Assembly: GCF_030929505.1 (NCBI RefSeq)
Contig: NZ_JAVFVV010000003.1
Location: forward strand, 124,001-188,000
Direction of reading: 5' to 3'
Source: Mesorhizobium sp. LHD-90
GTDB taxonomy: Bacteria > Pseudomonadota > Alphaproteobacteria > Rhizobiales > Rhizobiaceae
Length of the DNA stretch: 64,000 nt
The stretch's first letter is position 1. Every line of letters starts with the position of its first letter. Shown piece by piece: positions 18,849-28,200 of this stretch. Below the pieces are notes generated by a model that saw only the letters and a list, made by a program, of their open reading frames with translations, was not told the origin of the DNA and did no database searches. A program made the position numbers and the translations under genes.

Positions 18849-20096
18849 TTACACGAACTCCGAGACCGCCTGGAAGAAACGCAGCGTCTGCTGATCGAGC
18901 GCGTCGTCGACAGGCTCGTGCTGCGACGACAGCCGCGCGATCACCACCTCGCTGACCGGGTCGACATAGAGCCACTGGCCGTGGATGCCGGCGGCGAGGA
19001 AGGCGCCGTTGGCGTAGCCGGACTGGTACCATTTGTTGCGGTAGCTGCCGTCCCTGAGCAGATGCGCGAAGTCGCCGGCCTCCCAGGCAGCCTTGTCGCC
19101 GGCCGAGATTGTGTCGCGCACCCAGCGCTCCGAGACGACGGCGCGGCTGCCGGCCATGCCGCCGCAACGCATCATCTCGCCGACACGGGCAAGGTCGCGT
19201 GCCGTCATCGACACGCCGCCAGCAGCCCGCGCTGTACCTTCGGAGTCGACCGTAACGTTGCATCTGCCTCGCGCCCGCAGCGGCCGCCACAGTTTTTCGC
19301 GAAAAAGGCCGGCGTAGCGCTGGCCCGAAGAGCGTTCGACGATCAGCCCGAGCAGGTCCGAAAGCGGCGAATAATAGCGTAACGGCCCGCCATGTGGCCC
19401 GCCGCGCGGCAGCGACAGGATCACCTGGCGCAAGGTCTCCACTCGGTCGCCCGGCCGCATCGGGTTCCACAGCATGGCGCGGCGGTAGCGGGCGAAGTCG
19501 CTCTCCGGGTCAAGATAGGCTTCCTCAAAGCCTAGGCCGACGCGCATGTCCAACACCTGCTGCACCGTTGCGTCACCGTAGACCGTGCCCACCGCCTCCG
19601 GCATGTAGCGCGACACCGGTTGCGACGGGTCGAGCAGGCCCTCGTCCTGCAGCGCACCGGCTAGAACGGCGGTCAGCGACTTGCTGATGGAAAACACCAG
19701 ATGCGGCGCCGACGGATCGGCGGCCGGCGCGCAGAACTCGCCAACGAAGACGCCGCCCTTCATCACCACCAGCGTATCGGTGTTCGAGCGGGCCAGGAAG
19801 GTTTGCAGGGTCTCGCTGCCGCCTCCGACATCGACCGTGCGCTGGAGCAATGCGCCGAGCGGCTCCAGCGTCTCATCCTCGATCGTCGCGCTGGTCGAGA
19901 TCTCAGCCGTCGGTGTCATCTCCGCCACGTTCTGGAACGACCAGGCCGAATAGGGCCGGGTGCGCCAGTTGCCGAGGCTGACATCGGTGCGCGCGAAGCC
20001 GAATTTTTGGGCGAAAGCGGAAACAGGAAGGCTCAAATCGGAAACTCGATTGGAAGATGAATTAAGTCCGGCTGGCGAGCGCGGTGACGATGGCAT
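18849..20096 (-). CDS. Serine hydrolase (beta-lactamase class C/NylB-like), second of two
   Basis: A 415-residue protein of the class C beta-lactamase/esterase superfamily. The catalytic Ser136-x-x-Lys139 is in VFSISKSLTAV, and the Tyr motif is R-Y-Y-S-P-L-S-D. Shared framework segments include a W-S-F-Q-N start and Y-x-x-x-W-Y-Q-S-G near the end. It belongs with 6-aminohexanoate-oligomer hydrolase (NylB)-like enzymes that cleave amides or esters; the substrate is unknown. No signal peptide is seen. ATG 20096 lies inside the upstream paralogue, which stops at 20062, giving a 35-bp overlap without a clear ribosome site. A start a few codons later is possible. It is probably cotranscribed and coupled with the upstream gene. 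Confidence 0.87.
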   Translation of the reverse strand: MPSSPRSPAGLNSSSNRVSDLSLPVSAFAQKFGFARTDVSLGNWRTRPYSAWSFQNVAEMTPTAEISTSATIEDETLEPLGALLQRTVDVGGGSETLQTFLARSNTDTLVVMKGGVFVGEFCAPAADPSAPHLVFSISKSLTAVLAGALQDEGLLDPSQPVSRYMPEAVGTVYGDATVQQVLDMRVGLGFEEAYLDPESDFARYRRAMLWNPMRPGDRVETLRQVILSLPRGGPHGGPLRYYSPLSDLLGLIVERSSGQRYAGLFREKLWRPLRARGRCNVTVDSEGTARAAGGVSMTARDLARVGEMMRCGGMAGSRAVVSERWVRDTISAGDKAAWEAGDFAHLLRDGSYRNKWYQSGYANGAFLAAGIHGQWLYVDPVSEVVIARLSSQHEPVDDALDQQTLRFFQAVSEFV

Positions 20097-21264
20097 GCAG
20101 GGCCGCCAGCGTTGCCCTGGCGAAGGCCGTATTGCTGAAGTCCGGATAGGTCGAGAGTTTCACCGCCACCATGCGGTGGTCGAAACTGATCCAGATCAAC
20201 TGGCCGAACACGCCGCGGCACATCAGCGTGCGCGAGCGCGGATCCTCGATCCAGAACTGGTTTTTGTAGGATCCCTCCGGAAAGGCGTCGTTGAAAGCCG
20301 GACCGTGGAAGCCGCTGCGCGTCGCCTCGATCCAGTCGGGCGGAATGACGCCGCCGCCGCCGTCGAGGATCAACTGGCCGAAGCGGCCGTAGTCGCGCAG
20401 CGTCGCGTTGAAGCCGCCGTCGGCGATCGCATAGCCGGCGCTGTCGACGGTGTAGCATGCGCTCTCCTCCGCGCCCATCTTCTGCCACAGTTCGTCCGAG
20501 ACCAGTTGCGGCAGGCGCTTGCCGGTGACGCGCTCCAGCACGAAGGCCAGCACATCGGTCTCGATCGAGCGGTACTCGAACATCGCCCCGTGCGGCCGCA
20601 CCGTCTCGGTCAGGCGCAGGATCAGTTCCCACATATGCGCCGGCCAGGAAAAATCCGGATCGCTGCCGGGCGGCGGCGGTTTCCAGCCACCCGCGACGTC
20701 GACCTGGCCGATGTTGGAATAGGGGTTGTCGTAGGTCTCGTCGAAGCGCACGCCGGTGGTCATGTCGAGCACCTGCCGAAGCGTGGCGCCGCGCCAGCCG
20801 GTGGCGGCAAGCTCCGGCAGATAGTCGGTCACGAGCGCCGCGGGATCGACGAGGCCCCGACTCGCGACGATGCCGAACACCATGCCGGTCACCGATTTGG
20901 CCACGGACTGCGACAGGTGCAGCGTGCGTTCGTCCATTCCGTTGAAATAGCGCTCGAAGGCGACCGCGCCGTCCTTCAGGACGAGAAAGCCGTCGGTGTA
21001 AGTGTCGTCGAGATGTTTTTCGAGCGTCGTGCGGCCGCGCTCGGTGTCGAATTCGAGCGCATCGAGATCGGCCTCGGCGCGCGGAAATCTTTTGCGATGA
21101 CCATTGCCGCGCCACACCTCGGCGGTGGCCAGCAGTTCACGGATATGCTGGAACGACCAGCGGTTCCACGGCGGCCGGTCCCAGTCCTGCCGCGGCACGA
21201 TCAATGCCGGCGGCGAGCCCTGCATGATCGGCGGGCGCGGATCGCTGTTCTTGTAGGACGTCAT
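20062..21264 (-). CDS. Serine hydrolase (beta-lactamase class C/NylB-like), first of two
   Basis: A 400-residue paralogue of the gene at 18849-20096, starting at ATG 21264. The catalytic Ser120-x-x-Lys123 is in LSQSVAKSVTG, and the Tyr motif is E-Y-R-S-I-E-T-D. Other shared features are the opening W-N-R-W-S-F-Q-H and the closing G-S-Y-K-N-Q-F-W. The two enzymes are related but clearly diverged, so this is an old tandem duplication. It lies downstream of the polyamine-type binding protein gene, separated by 51 bp with a strong hairpin (21279-21306), so it may be transcribed at a reduced level from the same operon. An amidase role on amine conjugates is conceivable from context but not shown by the sequence. 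Confidence 0.88.
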   Translation of the reverse strand: MTSYKNSDPRPPIMQGSPPALIVPRQDWDRPPWNRWSFQHIRELLATAEVWRGNGHRKRFPRAEADLDALEFDTERGRTTLEKHLDDTYTDGFLVLKDGAVAFERYFNGMDERTLHLSQSVAKSVTGMVFGIVASRGLVDPAALVTDYLPELAATGWRGATLRQVLDMTTGVRFDETYDNPYSNIGQVDVAGGWKPPPPGSDPDFSWPAHMWELILRLTETVRPHGAMFEYRSIETDVLAFVLERVTGKRLPQLVSDELWQKMGAEESACYTVDSAGYAIADGGFNATLRDYGRFGQLILDGGGGVIPPDWIEATRSGFHGPAFNDAFPEGSYKNQFWIEDPRSRTLMCRGVFGQLIWISFDHRMVAVKLSTYPDFSNTAFARATLAALHAIVTALASRT

Positions 21265-21278
21265 GCCTTCGAACCGGG

Positions 21279-21306
21279 GCCTTCTCCCCGCGGGCGGGGA
21301 GAAGGC
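21279..21306. terminator. Hairpin between binding-protein gene and serine hydrolase
   Basis: GCCTTCTCCCCGC (21279-21291) pairs with GCGGGGAGAAGGC (21294-21306) around a 2-nt centre; the realistic fold is an 11-bp stem with a short loop. It has no long T-run. It lies directly downstream of the potF-like stop codon and can act as a weak terminator or as 3' protection for the abundant binding-protein message. Confidence 0.6.
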
Positions 21307-21315
21307 GTTGCGGGC

Positions 21316-22350
21316 TTACTTCTGCACATCCGTCCAAATGCGCGAGTAGAGGTCGACGATCTCGGGCGAACAGGACTCCAGGAACTGGCCAGCCTTTTCG
21401 TATTCCGCCGGCACGACCAGTTCCGGCGCGGTCTTCATCTCCTCCGGCATGAACTGCTCCGATCCCTTGATGCCGTTCGCATATTTGGCGAAGGCCGAGA
21501 TCATCGCGGCGTTTTCCGGATCCATGATGAAGTTCATGAACAGTTTTGCATTTTCGACGTTCTTGGCGTCCTTGAGGATGGCGACGCTGTCCATGAAGAT
21601 CGGATACCCTTCCTTGGGATAGCCGAACTTGATGTCCGCGTTGGTCAGCCGCGAGCGCATGATCGCGCCGTTCCAGTAATATACCGCGGAATAGTCTCCC
21701 GCCGGCAGCTTCTCGGTGACGCTGTAGTCCATCGCCAGCCATTTGGCCTTCGCCTCGACCAGCTTGTCGCGCACCTTCTTGAGCAGTTCCTTGTCGTCGG
21801 TGCACCAGTTGCCGCCGAAATATTTGATCGTGGCGAAGAGCACGTCGTTCATTTCAGGCGCCACGTTGATCTTGCCCACGAGTTCGGCGGGCGGATCGAG
21901 GAAGATCGCGGCGGTGTTGATGTCACCGCCGTAGACCTTGCTGTTGACGCCGATGCCGGTGACGCCCCACTGCCACGGCACGCTATAGTGGCGGCCCGGA
22001 TCCCACGGCACGTCCACCCAGCGCGGATCGACGTTCTTGAAATTCTCCATCTGGTCGGGGCGCGCCTCGAGCAGCAGCCCTTCCTTGACCCAGATCGGCA
22101 CGTAGTTGGCCGACGGCACGACAATGTCGAAGCCGTGGCCGCCGGCGCGCACCTTGGCCAGCGCCGTGTCGTTGGAATCGTAGTCGGTGATGGTCACCTT
22201 GACGTTGTGGGCCTGCTCGAACTTCTTGATCATGTCGGCGCTGGTGTAGTCGCCCCAATTGTAGATGTTGAGCTCCCCCTCCGCGTGCGCCAGGCCGGCA
22301 AAGCCGAGCAGCGCGATGGCCGCTGTCCCGGTCAGCAATATTCCTCTCAT
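21316..22350 (-). CDS. Polyamine ABC transporter substrate-binding protein (PotF/PotD-like)
   Basis: A 344-residue periplasmic protein. A signal peptide of about 23 residues (MRGILLTGTAAIALLGFAGL-AHA) is followed by EGELNIYNWGDYTSADMIKK, the hallmark start of PotD/PotF proteins. Further family segments are K-V-T-I-T-D-Y-D-S-N-D-T, G-F-D-I-V-V-P-S-A-N-Y, PWQWGVTGIGVN and YYWNGAIMRSR. ATG 22350 is preceded by AGAGGAGAA at ideal spacing. It is the last transport gene of a minus-strand unit (ATPase, permease, permease, binding protein). Putrescine or spermidine is the usual ligand, supported here by the neighbouring acetylpolyamine deacetylase. The exact ligand is not provable from sequence alone. 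Confidence 0.92.
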   Translation of the reverse strand: MRGILLTGTAAIALLGFAGLAHAEGELNIYNWGDYTSADMIKKFEQAHNVKVTITDYDSNDTALAKVRAGGHGFDIVVPSANYVPIWVKEGLLLEARPDQMENFKNVDPRWVDVPWDPGRHYSVPWQWGVTGIGVNSKVYGGDINTAAIFLDPPAELVGKINVAPEMNDVLFATIKYFGGNWCTDDKELLKKVRDKLVEAKAKWLAMDYSVTEKLPAGDYSAVYYWNGAIMRSRLTNADIKFGYPKEGYPIFMDSVAILKDAKNVENAKLFMNFIMDPENAAMISAFAKYANGIKGSEQFMPEEMKTAPELVVPAEYEKAGQFLESCSPEIVDLYSRIWTDVQK

Positions 22351-22381
22351 TTGGTCTTCTCCTCTGGTCTGTTTGGCCGCG

Positions 22382-23188
22382 TCATGCCTTGCGGCGGTTG
22401 ATGAAAAAGAAGGCGGTAACGAGAATAAGCGACACGAGCAGGAAGACCGTTGCGATCGCATTGACCTCCGGTGTCGTCTCGCGCCGAAGCTGGCCGAGCA
22501 TATAGGTCGGCAAGGTGTCCTGGCCCCCCGATTTCACGAATTCGGTGATTACCACGTCGTCCAGCGAGATGACGAAGGCCAGCATGAAACCGGCTATGAT
22601 GCCTGGCCTCAGCAGCGGCAGCGTCACATAGCGGAAGGTTTTCCATGGGGTGGCATAAAGATCCGCCGCCGCGCGCTCGAGCGTCAGGTCCATGCTTTCG
22701 AGGCGGGCCCGGATCGGCAGATAGGCGAAGGGGATGCAGAAAGCCGCGTGCGCGGCGACGAGATAGCCCAGGCCGGAATAGCCGGTCCACACTTTGATGC
22801 GCGAGAAGACGATCAGGAGAGCCACGGCCGTGACGATTTCCGGGACCATCAGCGGCTGGTTGATGAAGGCGTATTTGAAGGTGAGGCCCCGGTAGGGTTT
22901 CGTGCGCGTGGTGGCGATGGCCGCCATGGTCGCCGCGGTAGTAGCGATCGAGGCCGCGCATATGGCAATGATGGCGGACCGCAGTGCCGCCTCCTGGACG
23001 CGTTCGTTGCTGGCCGCCGCCTGGAACCAGCGCAGCGACACGCCCTCCCAAATCGCCATCGAATCGCCGGCGTTGAAGGCGTAGACGACGAGCGCCGCGA
23101 TCGGCAGGTAGAGCATGAAAAAGGTGAACAGCGCGATGAACGCGAAACCCGGCTGCGCGCGCAGATCGAAGGTTCGCGGCCTAGACAT
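22382..23188 (-). CDS. Polyamine ABC transporter permease (PotI/PotC-like)
   Basis: A 268-residue inner-membrane permease with about six helices. The EAA loop that contacts the ATPase is ERAAADLYATPWKTFRYVTL-PLLRPGI. The segment AFVISLDDVVITEFV is characteristic of PotC/PotI proteins. I start at ATG 23188, which overlaps the end of the upstream permease gene by 8 bp (23181-23188), rather than at the more upstream ATG 23221. The overlap implies translational coupling. It pairs with the PotH-like subunit to form the channel. Confidence 0.93.
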   Translation of the reverse strand: MSRPRTFDLRAQPGFAFIALFTFFMLYLPIAALVVYAFNAGDSMAIWEGVSLRWFQAAASNERVQEAALRSAIIAICAASIATTAATMAAIATTRTKPYRGLTFKYAFINQPLMVPEIVTAVALLIVFSRIKVWTGYSGLGYLVAAHAAFCIPFAYLPIRARLESMDLTLERAAADLYATPWKTFRYVTLPLLRPGIIAGFMLAFVISLDDVVITEFVKSGGQDTLPTYMLGQLRRETTPEVNAIATVFLLVSLILVTAFFFINRRKA

Positions 23189-24104
23189 GCTGCGCTCCCG
23201 AGCGCGCGGCATTGCGCACATAGACGAGCAGCGCCAGCATCACGATGGCCATCAGCGTGATCGACAGCGCCGCTCCCAACGGCCAGTTGCGGCCGGCGCC
23301 GAACTGCAACTCGATCAGGTTGCCGAGCATCATGTTCTTGCCGCCGCCCAGCACGCGCGGCGTGACGTAGGCGCCGAGCGACGGGATGAAGACCAGGATG
23401 GAGCCGGCGACGATGCCCGGGCGCACCAGCGGAATGATGATGCGCCAGAGCACCCGCAGACGCGTGGCGTAAAGGTCGTAGCCGGCCTCGACGAGGCGGA
23501 AATCCAGCTTTTCCATGCTGGCGTAGAGCGGCAGGACCATTAGCGGCAGGTAGACGTAGACCATGCCGAACAGGATCGCGACGTCCGTGTACATTAGCTG
23601 CACTGGCCGGTCGATCAGCCCCAGCCACATCATCAGGGTGTTCAGAATCCCCTCGTTGCGGATCACTTCCTGCATGGCGAAGGTGCGGATGAGCAGGTTC
23701 GTCCAGAACGGTATGGTAATGAGGAACACCCAGACTTCACGGGTACTGGCCGGGCGCGTGGCGATGAAGTAGGCCGTGGGGAACCCCAGCCCCAGTGTCA
23801 GCAGGGTGGTGATGAGCGACAGTTTCACTGACCGCCAGAAAATCGAAAGGTGCGCATCGGCAAGGCCGACGGTGTCGTCGAAGATGTCGCGCGAGAAGAA
23901 CACCGAGAACCAGCCGTCGAGCGAGAATTGCCCGAACTTCACGTCGCCGTAGTCGCCCTTCACCATGAAGGAGTAGGCGAGCATGACGAAGAGCGGCCCG
24001 ATCGCCGCGACGAGGATGATCAGCAGCGCCGGCGTCGAAAGCAGCCAGCGCGAACGGACATCGGCGCGCTCGGCCTGTCTGGCGGTCTCGGCGGCGCTTG
24101 CCAT
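23181..24104 (-). CDS. Polyamine ABC transporter permease (PotH/PotB-like)
   Basis: A 307-residue inner-membrane permease. The family hallmarks are FPTAYFIATRPASTREVWVF, FWTNLLIRTFAMQEVIRNEG-ILN and the EAA loop LVEAGYDLYATRLRVLWRII-IPLVRPGI. It starts at ATG 24104, one base after the TGA of the ATPase gene, and overlaps the next permease gene by 8 bp. This tight packing shows a single transcript for the three inner-membrane parts. The large first periplasmic loop (between about residues 45 and 90) is normal for PotH. Confidence 0.94.
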   Translation of the reverse strand: MASAAETARQAERADVRSRWLLSTPALLIILVAAIGPLFVMLAYSFMVKGDYGDVKFGQFSLDGWFSVFFSRDIFDDTVGLADAHLSIFWRSVKLSLITTLLTLGLGFPTAYFIATRPASTREVWVFLITIPFWTNLLIRTFAMQEVIRNEGILNTLMMWLGLIDRPVQLMYTDVAILFGMVYVYLPLMVLPLYASMEKLDFRLVEAGYDLYATRLRVLWRIIIPLVRPGIVAGSILVFIPSLGAYVTPRVLGGGKNMMLGNLIELQFGAGRNWPLGAALSITLMAIVMLALLVYVRNAARSGAQHV

Positions 24105-24105
24105 G

Positions 24106-25203
24106 TCAGTCCTTCAGCACCTGGGCGGAATCGGCCGGAATGAGCAGCCCCACCCGGTTGCCCGCGACGAAACGGTCGGTATGGCCGCGCGCGTTCTGCC
24201 GGCGCACGATGAAGGGCTCGCCGGAATCCAGCTTCAGGTGGAAATGCGTGTCGGTGCCGAGATAGACCACCGTCTCCACCGTACCGGCCAACGCCGCGCC
24301 TTCCGGTTTCGCAAGCTGCGCATGCTCGGGACGGACGACGATCGAGACGTCGCCCTTCGGCGCAAAACCGTCCGGCAGCGAGGCGGGGATCTCGGCGCCG
24401 GAGGCCAGCCGCACGGTGGCGAGATTGCCGGCTGTCGAGACGATTGCCGCCGGCAGGAAATTGCTCTCGCCGATGAAGTCGGCGACGAAACGCTCGGCCG
24501 GCCGGTCGTAGATGTCGCGCGGGCTGCCGACCTGCAAAATCTTGCCGGCCGACATCACCGCGATGCGGTCCGACATGGTGAGCGCTTCTTCCTGGTCGTG
24601 GGTGACGAAGATGAAGGTAATTCCGGTCTCGTGCTGGAGTGTCTTCAACTCGATCTGCATGTCCTTACGCAGCTTGTAGTCGAGCGCGGACAGTGGTTCG
24701 TCGAGCAGCAGCACTTTTGGCTGCGGCGCCAGCGCCCTGGCCAGCGCGACGCGCTGCTGCTGGCCGCCTGAAATCTGGCTGGTGCGGCGACCGGCCAGTT
24801 GCTCCATGCGCACCAGTTTCAACATCTGGGTGACGCGCGCCTCGACCTCGGCCTTCGGCTTGCCGAGCATTTCCAGCCCGAAGCCGATGTTCTGGGCGAC
24901 GGTCATGTGCGGGAACAGCGCGTAGCTCTGGAACACGGTGTTTACCGGCCGCCTGAACGGCGGCAGCGGCGCGATGTCGTCGCCGTAGAGAAAAATCTCG
25001 CCCTCGCTGGGGAAATCGAAACCGGCGATGAGGCGCAGCAACGTCGTCTTGCCGCATCCGGACGGGCCGAGCAGGGTGAAGAACTCGTTCTCGCGAATGT
25101 TCACCGAAACACGGTCGAGCGCCGCGAATCGGGCGTCGCCGCTGCCGAAGATTTTGCTGACGTTGCGAACTTCGATCGCGTTCCTATCCGGCTTTTCCGG
25201 CAC
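24106..25203 (-). CDS. Polyamine ABC transporter ATP-binding protein (PotG/PotA-like)
   Basis: A 365-residue ATPase from GTG 25203, the first gene of the transport unit. Walker A is GPSGCGKTT, the signature is [16 protein letters not shown], Walker B is VLLLDEP and the H-loop is [16 protein letters not shown]. The C-terminal TOBE domain (about residues 280-365) includes VRPEHAQL and V-V-Y-L-G-T-D-T-H, as in PotA/PotG. It drives import through the two downstream permeases. The gene is separated by 154 bp from the amidohydrolase that lies upstream on the same strand, so both could share a promoter. Confidence 0.95.
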   Translation of the reverse strand: MPEKPDRNAIEVRNVSKIFGSGDARFAALDRVSVNIRENEFFTLLGPSGCGKTTLLRLIAGFDFPSEGEIFLYGDDIAPLPPFRRPVNTVFQSYALFPHMTVAQNIGFGLEMLGKPKAEVEARVTQMLKLVRMEQLAGRRTSQISGGQQQRVALARALAPQPKVLLLDEPLSALDYKLRKDMQIELKTLQHETGITFIFVTHDQEEALTMSDRIAVMSAGKILQVGSPRDIYDRPAERFVADFIGESNFLPAAIVSTAGNLATVRLASGAEIPASLPDGFAPKGDVSIVVRPEHAQLAKPEGAALAGTVETVVYLGTDTHFHLKLDSGEPFIVRRQNARGHTDRFVAGNRVGLLIPADSAQVLKD

Positions 25204-25357
25204 TCAGCGCCCCAGTTCTAGCCGGCTTCGCCGGGCCATTGGTTCCCCTTGTGCCGATTGTCAGCATATGCGGCTGCACTTGGCAACCGGCTTGAACGGG
25301 GATTCAGCAGTGATTGTGCGGTGCACGGGAACAGCCAACGCGCCAGCATGGGCTGGC

Positions 25358-27022
25358 TCAATCGCGAAAGGTGACGCGTCCGCCGCAGATGGTGGTTACT
25401 GGACGGATTTTGGTCAGGTCCTCCGCGGGCCTGGCGTCGAGATCGCCCGAGAGCACGACGATGTCGGCCAGATAGCCCGGCTTGAGGCGACCTTTGCGGT
25501 GCTCCATGAATTCGACGTAGGCGCCGCCAATCGTATAGGCGGCAAGCGCCTCGTCGAGCGTAAGACTCTGGTCCGGATCGCCGTCGCCCCAGGGTTTGCG
25601 CAGCATCGCCGCCTGCATGCCGAGGATGGGGTCGATCGGCGCCACCGGCCAGTCGGAGGCGAAGACCAGCGGTGCGCCGGCGGAAAGCAGGCTGCGGACG
25701 GGAAAAGCATAGGGCCAGCGACCGCGGCCGATACGCGAGACGGTCGGCTCCAGCGGCACGCCATGCACGCCCGGTGCATGGATCGGCTGCATCGAGGCTA
25801 TGGCGCCCAGTTCGGCGAAGCGCGGAATTTCCGCCTGCGAAATCAACTCGATATGCTCGACGCGGTGGCGGCTGTCGCGAACGCCGTTGGTGCGCCGCGC
25901 CTTTTCGTAGCCGTCGAGCACGGCGCGCACCGCGCCGTCGCCGATCGAATGTACGGCGATCTGCAAGCCGCGGCGGTCGGCCTCGGTGGCGATTTCGGCG
26001 AAGCGTTCCGGAGTGAACAGTGGCTCGCCGCGCCACTCCGGCCGGTCGGAATAGGGATCGACCAGCACACCGGTCCAGGATTCGATGACGCCGTCGTAGA
26101 AGATTTTCACCAGGCCGGAGGATATCCATTCCGAACGGTAACGCTCGGCCATCAGGCTTGCCTTCTCCAACATCTCGATCTTCATGAAGTTCTTGAAATG
26201 GAACGGGATTTTCACCCGGCAATGCAGGCCCGCGAGGTCCTCGATCTCCGACAGCAGTTCGAGCTGATAAAAATTGCCGTCCATGTTGTGGATCGACGTG
26301 ATGCCGTGGCGGGCGCACCAGTCGAGCCCACGCTGCATGGTGTCGCGGTCGACCTCGCGTTCCTTCTGCGAGGGAACCGGGTCGGGCTCGCCGCCCGTGG
26401 AAAGGCCGAGCCGGGCGCGCTCCTCGCCGGCCAGCGCGATTACCGGATTGAACGCCTCGTTCTCGCGCAACTCGCCGGTGGCAAAGCCGTCCTCGCCCAT
26501 GACGATCTCGTTGCCGGGCCGCAGCTTTTTTCCGGTGAGCACGCCGGCCATTTCCAGCGCTTTCGTGTTCGCCCAGACCGTATGATGGTCCGGGGCGGCC
26601 ATGGCGAAAGGGCGGTCGGAAATGATGCGGTCGAGGTCGTGGCGGGTCACCGGGCGCTCGCCGAGCACGAGGTAGTCGACGCCTTGGCCGAGCAACATCG
26701 GCGCGTCGGGGCGCGAACGGGCGTAATCCTGGATGGCGGCATGCAGGGCGATGGCGCCATGAACGCCGGAAAGCTGCAGATGCGCCAGTTCGGCCGCGCC
26801 GGAAAACAGATGCATGTGGCCTTCGATGAAGCCCGGCACGACCGAATTCATGCCGGCGTCGATCACCCGCGTGGCCGCGCCGCGCAACGCTTCGATCGCC
26901 GTGCGGTCGCCGACGGCGACGATCTCGCCGCCGCTGACCGCCAGCGCTTCCGCCCGTGGCTGGTCCTCGTCCATGGTCCTGATGCGGCCATTGACGATGA
27001 TCAGCTCGGCGTTGCGGCTCAT
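25358..27022 (-). CDS. Amidohydrolase family protein (YtcJ-like)
   Basis: A 554-residue metal-dependent hydrolase of the amidohydrolase superfamily, YtcJ/exoenzyme-regulatory branch. Metal-site features are GFIEGHMH near the start, AVHSIGDGAV in the middle and FASDWPVAP toward the end. The closing G-R-L-K-P-G-Y-L-A-D-I-V-V-L-S-G-D is typical of the composite domain. ATG 27022 has GGAAAG upstream. There is no signal peptide, so it is cytoplasmic. The branch includes formamide- and N-acyl-amide-cleaving enzymes, but most members have no known substrate. Its position between a polyamine-type transporter and a divergent acetylpolyamine deacetylase suggests an imported amide as substrate (inference). 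Confidence 0.9.
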   Translation of the reverse strand: MSRNAELIIVNGRIRTMDEDQPRAEALAVSGGEIVAVGDRTAIEALRGAATRVIDAGMNSVVPGFIEGHMHLFSGAAELAHLQLSGVHGAIALHAAIQDYARSRPDAPMLLGQGVDYLVLGERPVTRHDLDRIISDRPFAMAAPDHHTVWANTKALEMAGVLTGKKLRPGNEIVMGEDGFATGELRENEAFNPVIALAGEERARLGLSTGGEPDPVPSQKEREVDRDTMQRGLDWCARHGITSIHNMDGNFYQLELLSEIEDLAGLHCRVKIPFHFKNFMKIEMLEKASLMAERYRSEWISSGLVKIFYDGVIESWTGVLVDPYSDRPEWRGEPLFTPERFAEIATEADRRGLQIAVHSIGDGAVRAVLDGYEKARRTNGVRDSRHRVEHIELISQAEIPRFAELGAIASMQPIHAPGVHGVPLEPTVSRIGRGRWPYAFPVRSLLSAGAPLVFASDWPVAPIDPILGMQAAMLRKPWGDGDPDQSLTLDEALAAYTIGGAYVEFMEHRKGRLKPGYLADIVVLSGDLDARPAEDLTKIRPVTTICGGRVTFRD

Positions 27023-27168
27023 AAAATCTTTCCGGTTGAACGCTTTAGCTCTAGCACCTTCGACGCCTCGGAGGCCAGATCAAAGGGCGTGCGGCTGGCC
27101 TACAGCAGGGCGCTTGTCGGGAGCGGGCGGCTGCGGCTAGGGTGCGGCGGTCATTTCAAGAGGGGTTC

Positions 27169-28200
27169 ATGAAGACGATTTTTTCGCCGTTGCATGCCGG
27201 CCATTCCGGGCAGATGGAACTGATCGCGGGGGCGATCGTGCCGGGTTTCGAAAAGCCGTCGCGGGCCGAATTCATCCGCGCGCGGGTCGAATCCGAGAAG
27301 CTCGGACCGATCCTGCCGCCGGATATTTTCGACCTTGCTGCGGCTAAGCGGGTGCATGATCCGGATTATATCGATTTCCTGCCAACCGTCTGGCCGGAAT
27401 GGGAAAAATCTGGCCGCTCCGGCTCGGCGATGGGCTTCACCTGGCCGACCCGCGGGCTGCGCGGCGACGTGCGGCCGAAGACCATAGACGCATTGCTCGG
27501 TTTCTATTCTTTCGATGCGGGGGCGAGTTTCGTGAAAGGAACATGGGAGGCGATCAAGTCTTCCCATGATGTGGCGCTGACCGCGGCGGGACTGGTGAAA
27601 GGCGGCGAGCGCGCGGCGTTCGCGCTCTGCCGCCCGCCGGGGCACCATGCGGGCGCGGCATTCATGGGCGGATATTGTTTCATCAACAATGCGGCGGTCG
27701 CTGCGCAGTATTTCCTGGATAATGGTGCAAAAAAAGTTTCGATACTCGATGTAGATTACCACCACGGCAACGGTACACAGGAGATTTTTTATTCGCGTTC
27801 CGATGTTCAGGTGCTCAATCTGCATGGCGATCCGATGACGGAGTATCCATTTTTCCTAGGTCATGCCGATGAGAAGGGAATTGGCGAGGGCGAAGGGTTC
27901 AATTTAAACTATCCGATGCCGTTCGGCACCGCCTGGGCCGAATGGAGCGCCTCGCTGGAGGACGCCTGCGCCAAATTGGCAGCCTATCGTCCTGATATCG
28001 TTGTGGTTTCGCTCGGCGTCGACACGTTCGAGAAGGACCCGATCAGCCAGTTCAAGCTGAAGACCGAGGACTATCCGAAGATCGGAAAACGCATCGCAAA
28101 ACTCGGCCTGCCGACACTTTTCGTCATGGAAGGCGGCTATGCCGTCGAGGAAATCGGCGTCAACGCGGTCGGCGTGCTGACCGGGTTCGAGCTGGGGTGA
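27169..28200 (+). CDS. Acetylpolyamine amidohydrolase (histone deacetylase superfamily)
   Basis: A 343-residue Zn-dependent deacetylase very close in layout to the characterised acetylpolyamine amidohydrolase (APAH) of Mycoplana ramosa. The visible active site is complete: His159-His160 in RPPGHHAG, zinc ligands Asp196 and His198 in DVDYHHGNG and Asp285 in LGVDTFEKDP, and the transition-state Tyr324 in EGGYAVEE, each one residue off the APAH numbering as I recall it. It should remove acetyl groups from acetylputrescine, acetylspermidine or acetylcadaverine in the cytoplasm. AAGAGGGG lies just upstream of ATG 27169. It is divergent from the amidohydrolase/polyamine transporter genes across 146 bp. 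The middle of the gene has noticeably more A/T-ending codons than its neighbours, which could mean transfer. Confidence 0.92.
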   Translation: MKTIFSPLHAGHSGQMELIAGAIVPGFEKPSRAEFIRARVESEKLGPILPPDIFDLAAAKRVHDPDYIDFLPTVWPEWEKSGRSGSAMGFTWPTRGLRGDVRPKTIDALLGFYSFDAGASFVKGTWEAIKSSHDVALTAAGLVKGGERAAFALCRPPGHHAGAAFMGGYCFINNAAVAAQYFLDNGAKKVSILDVDYHHGNGTQEIFYSRSDVQVLNLHGDPMTEYPFFLGHADEKGIGEGEGFNLNYPMPFGTAWAEWSASLEDACAKLAAYRPDIVVVSLGVDTFEKDPISQFKLKTEDYPKIGKRIAKLGLPTLFVMEGGYAVEEIGVNAVGVLTGFELG

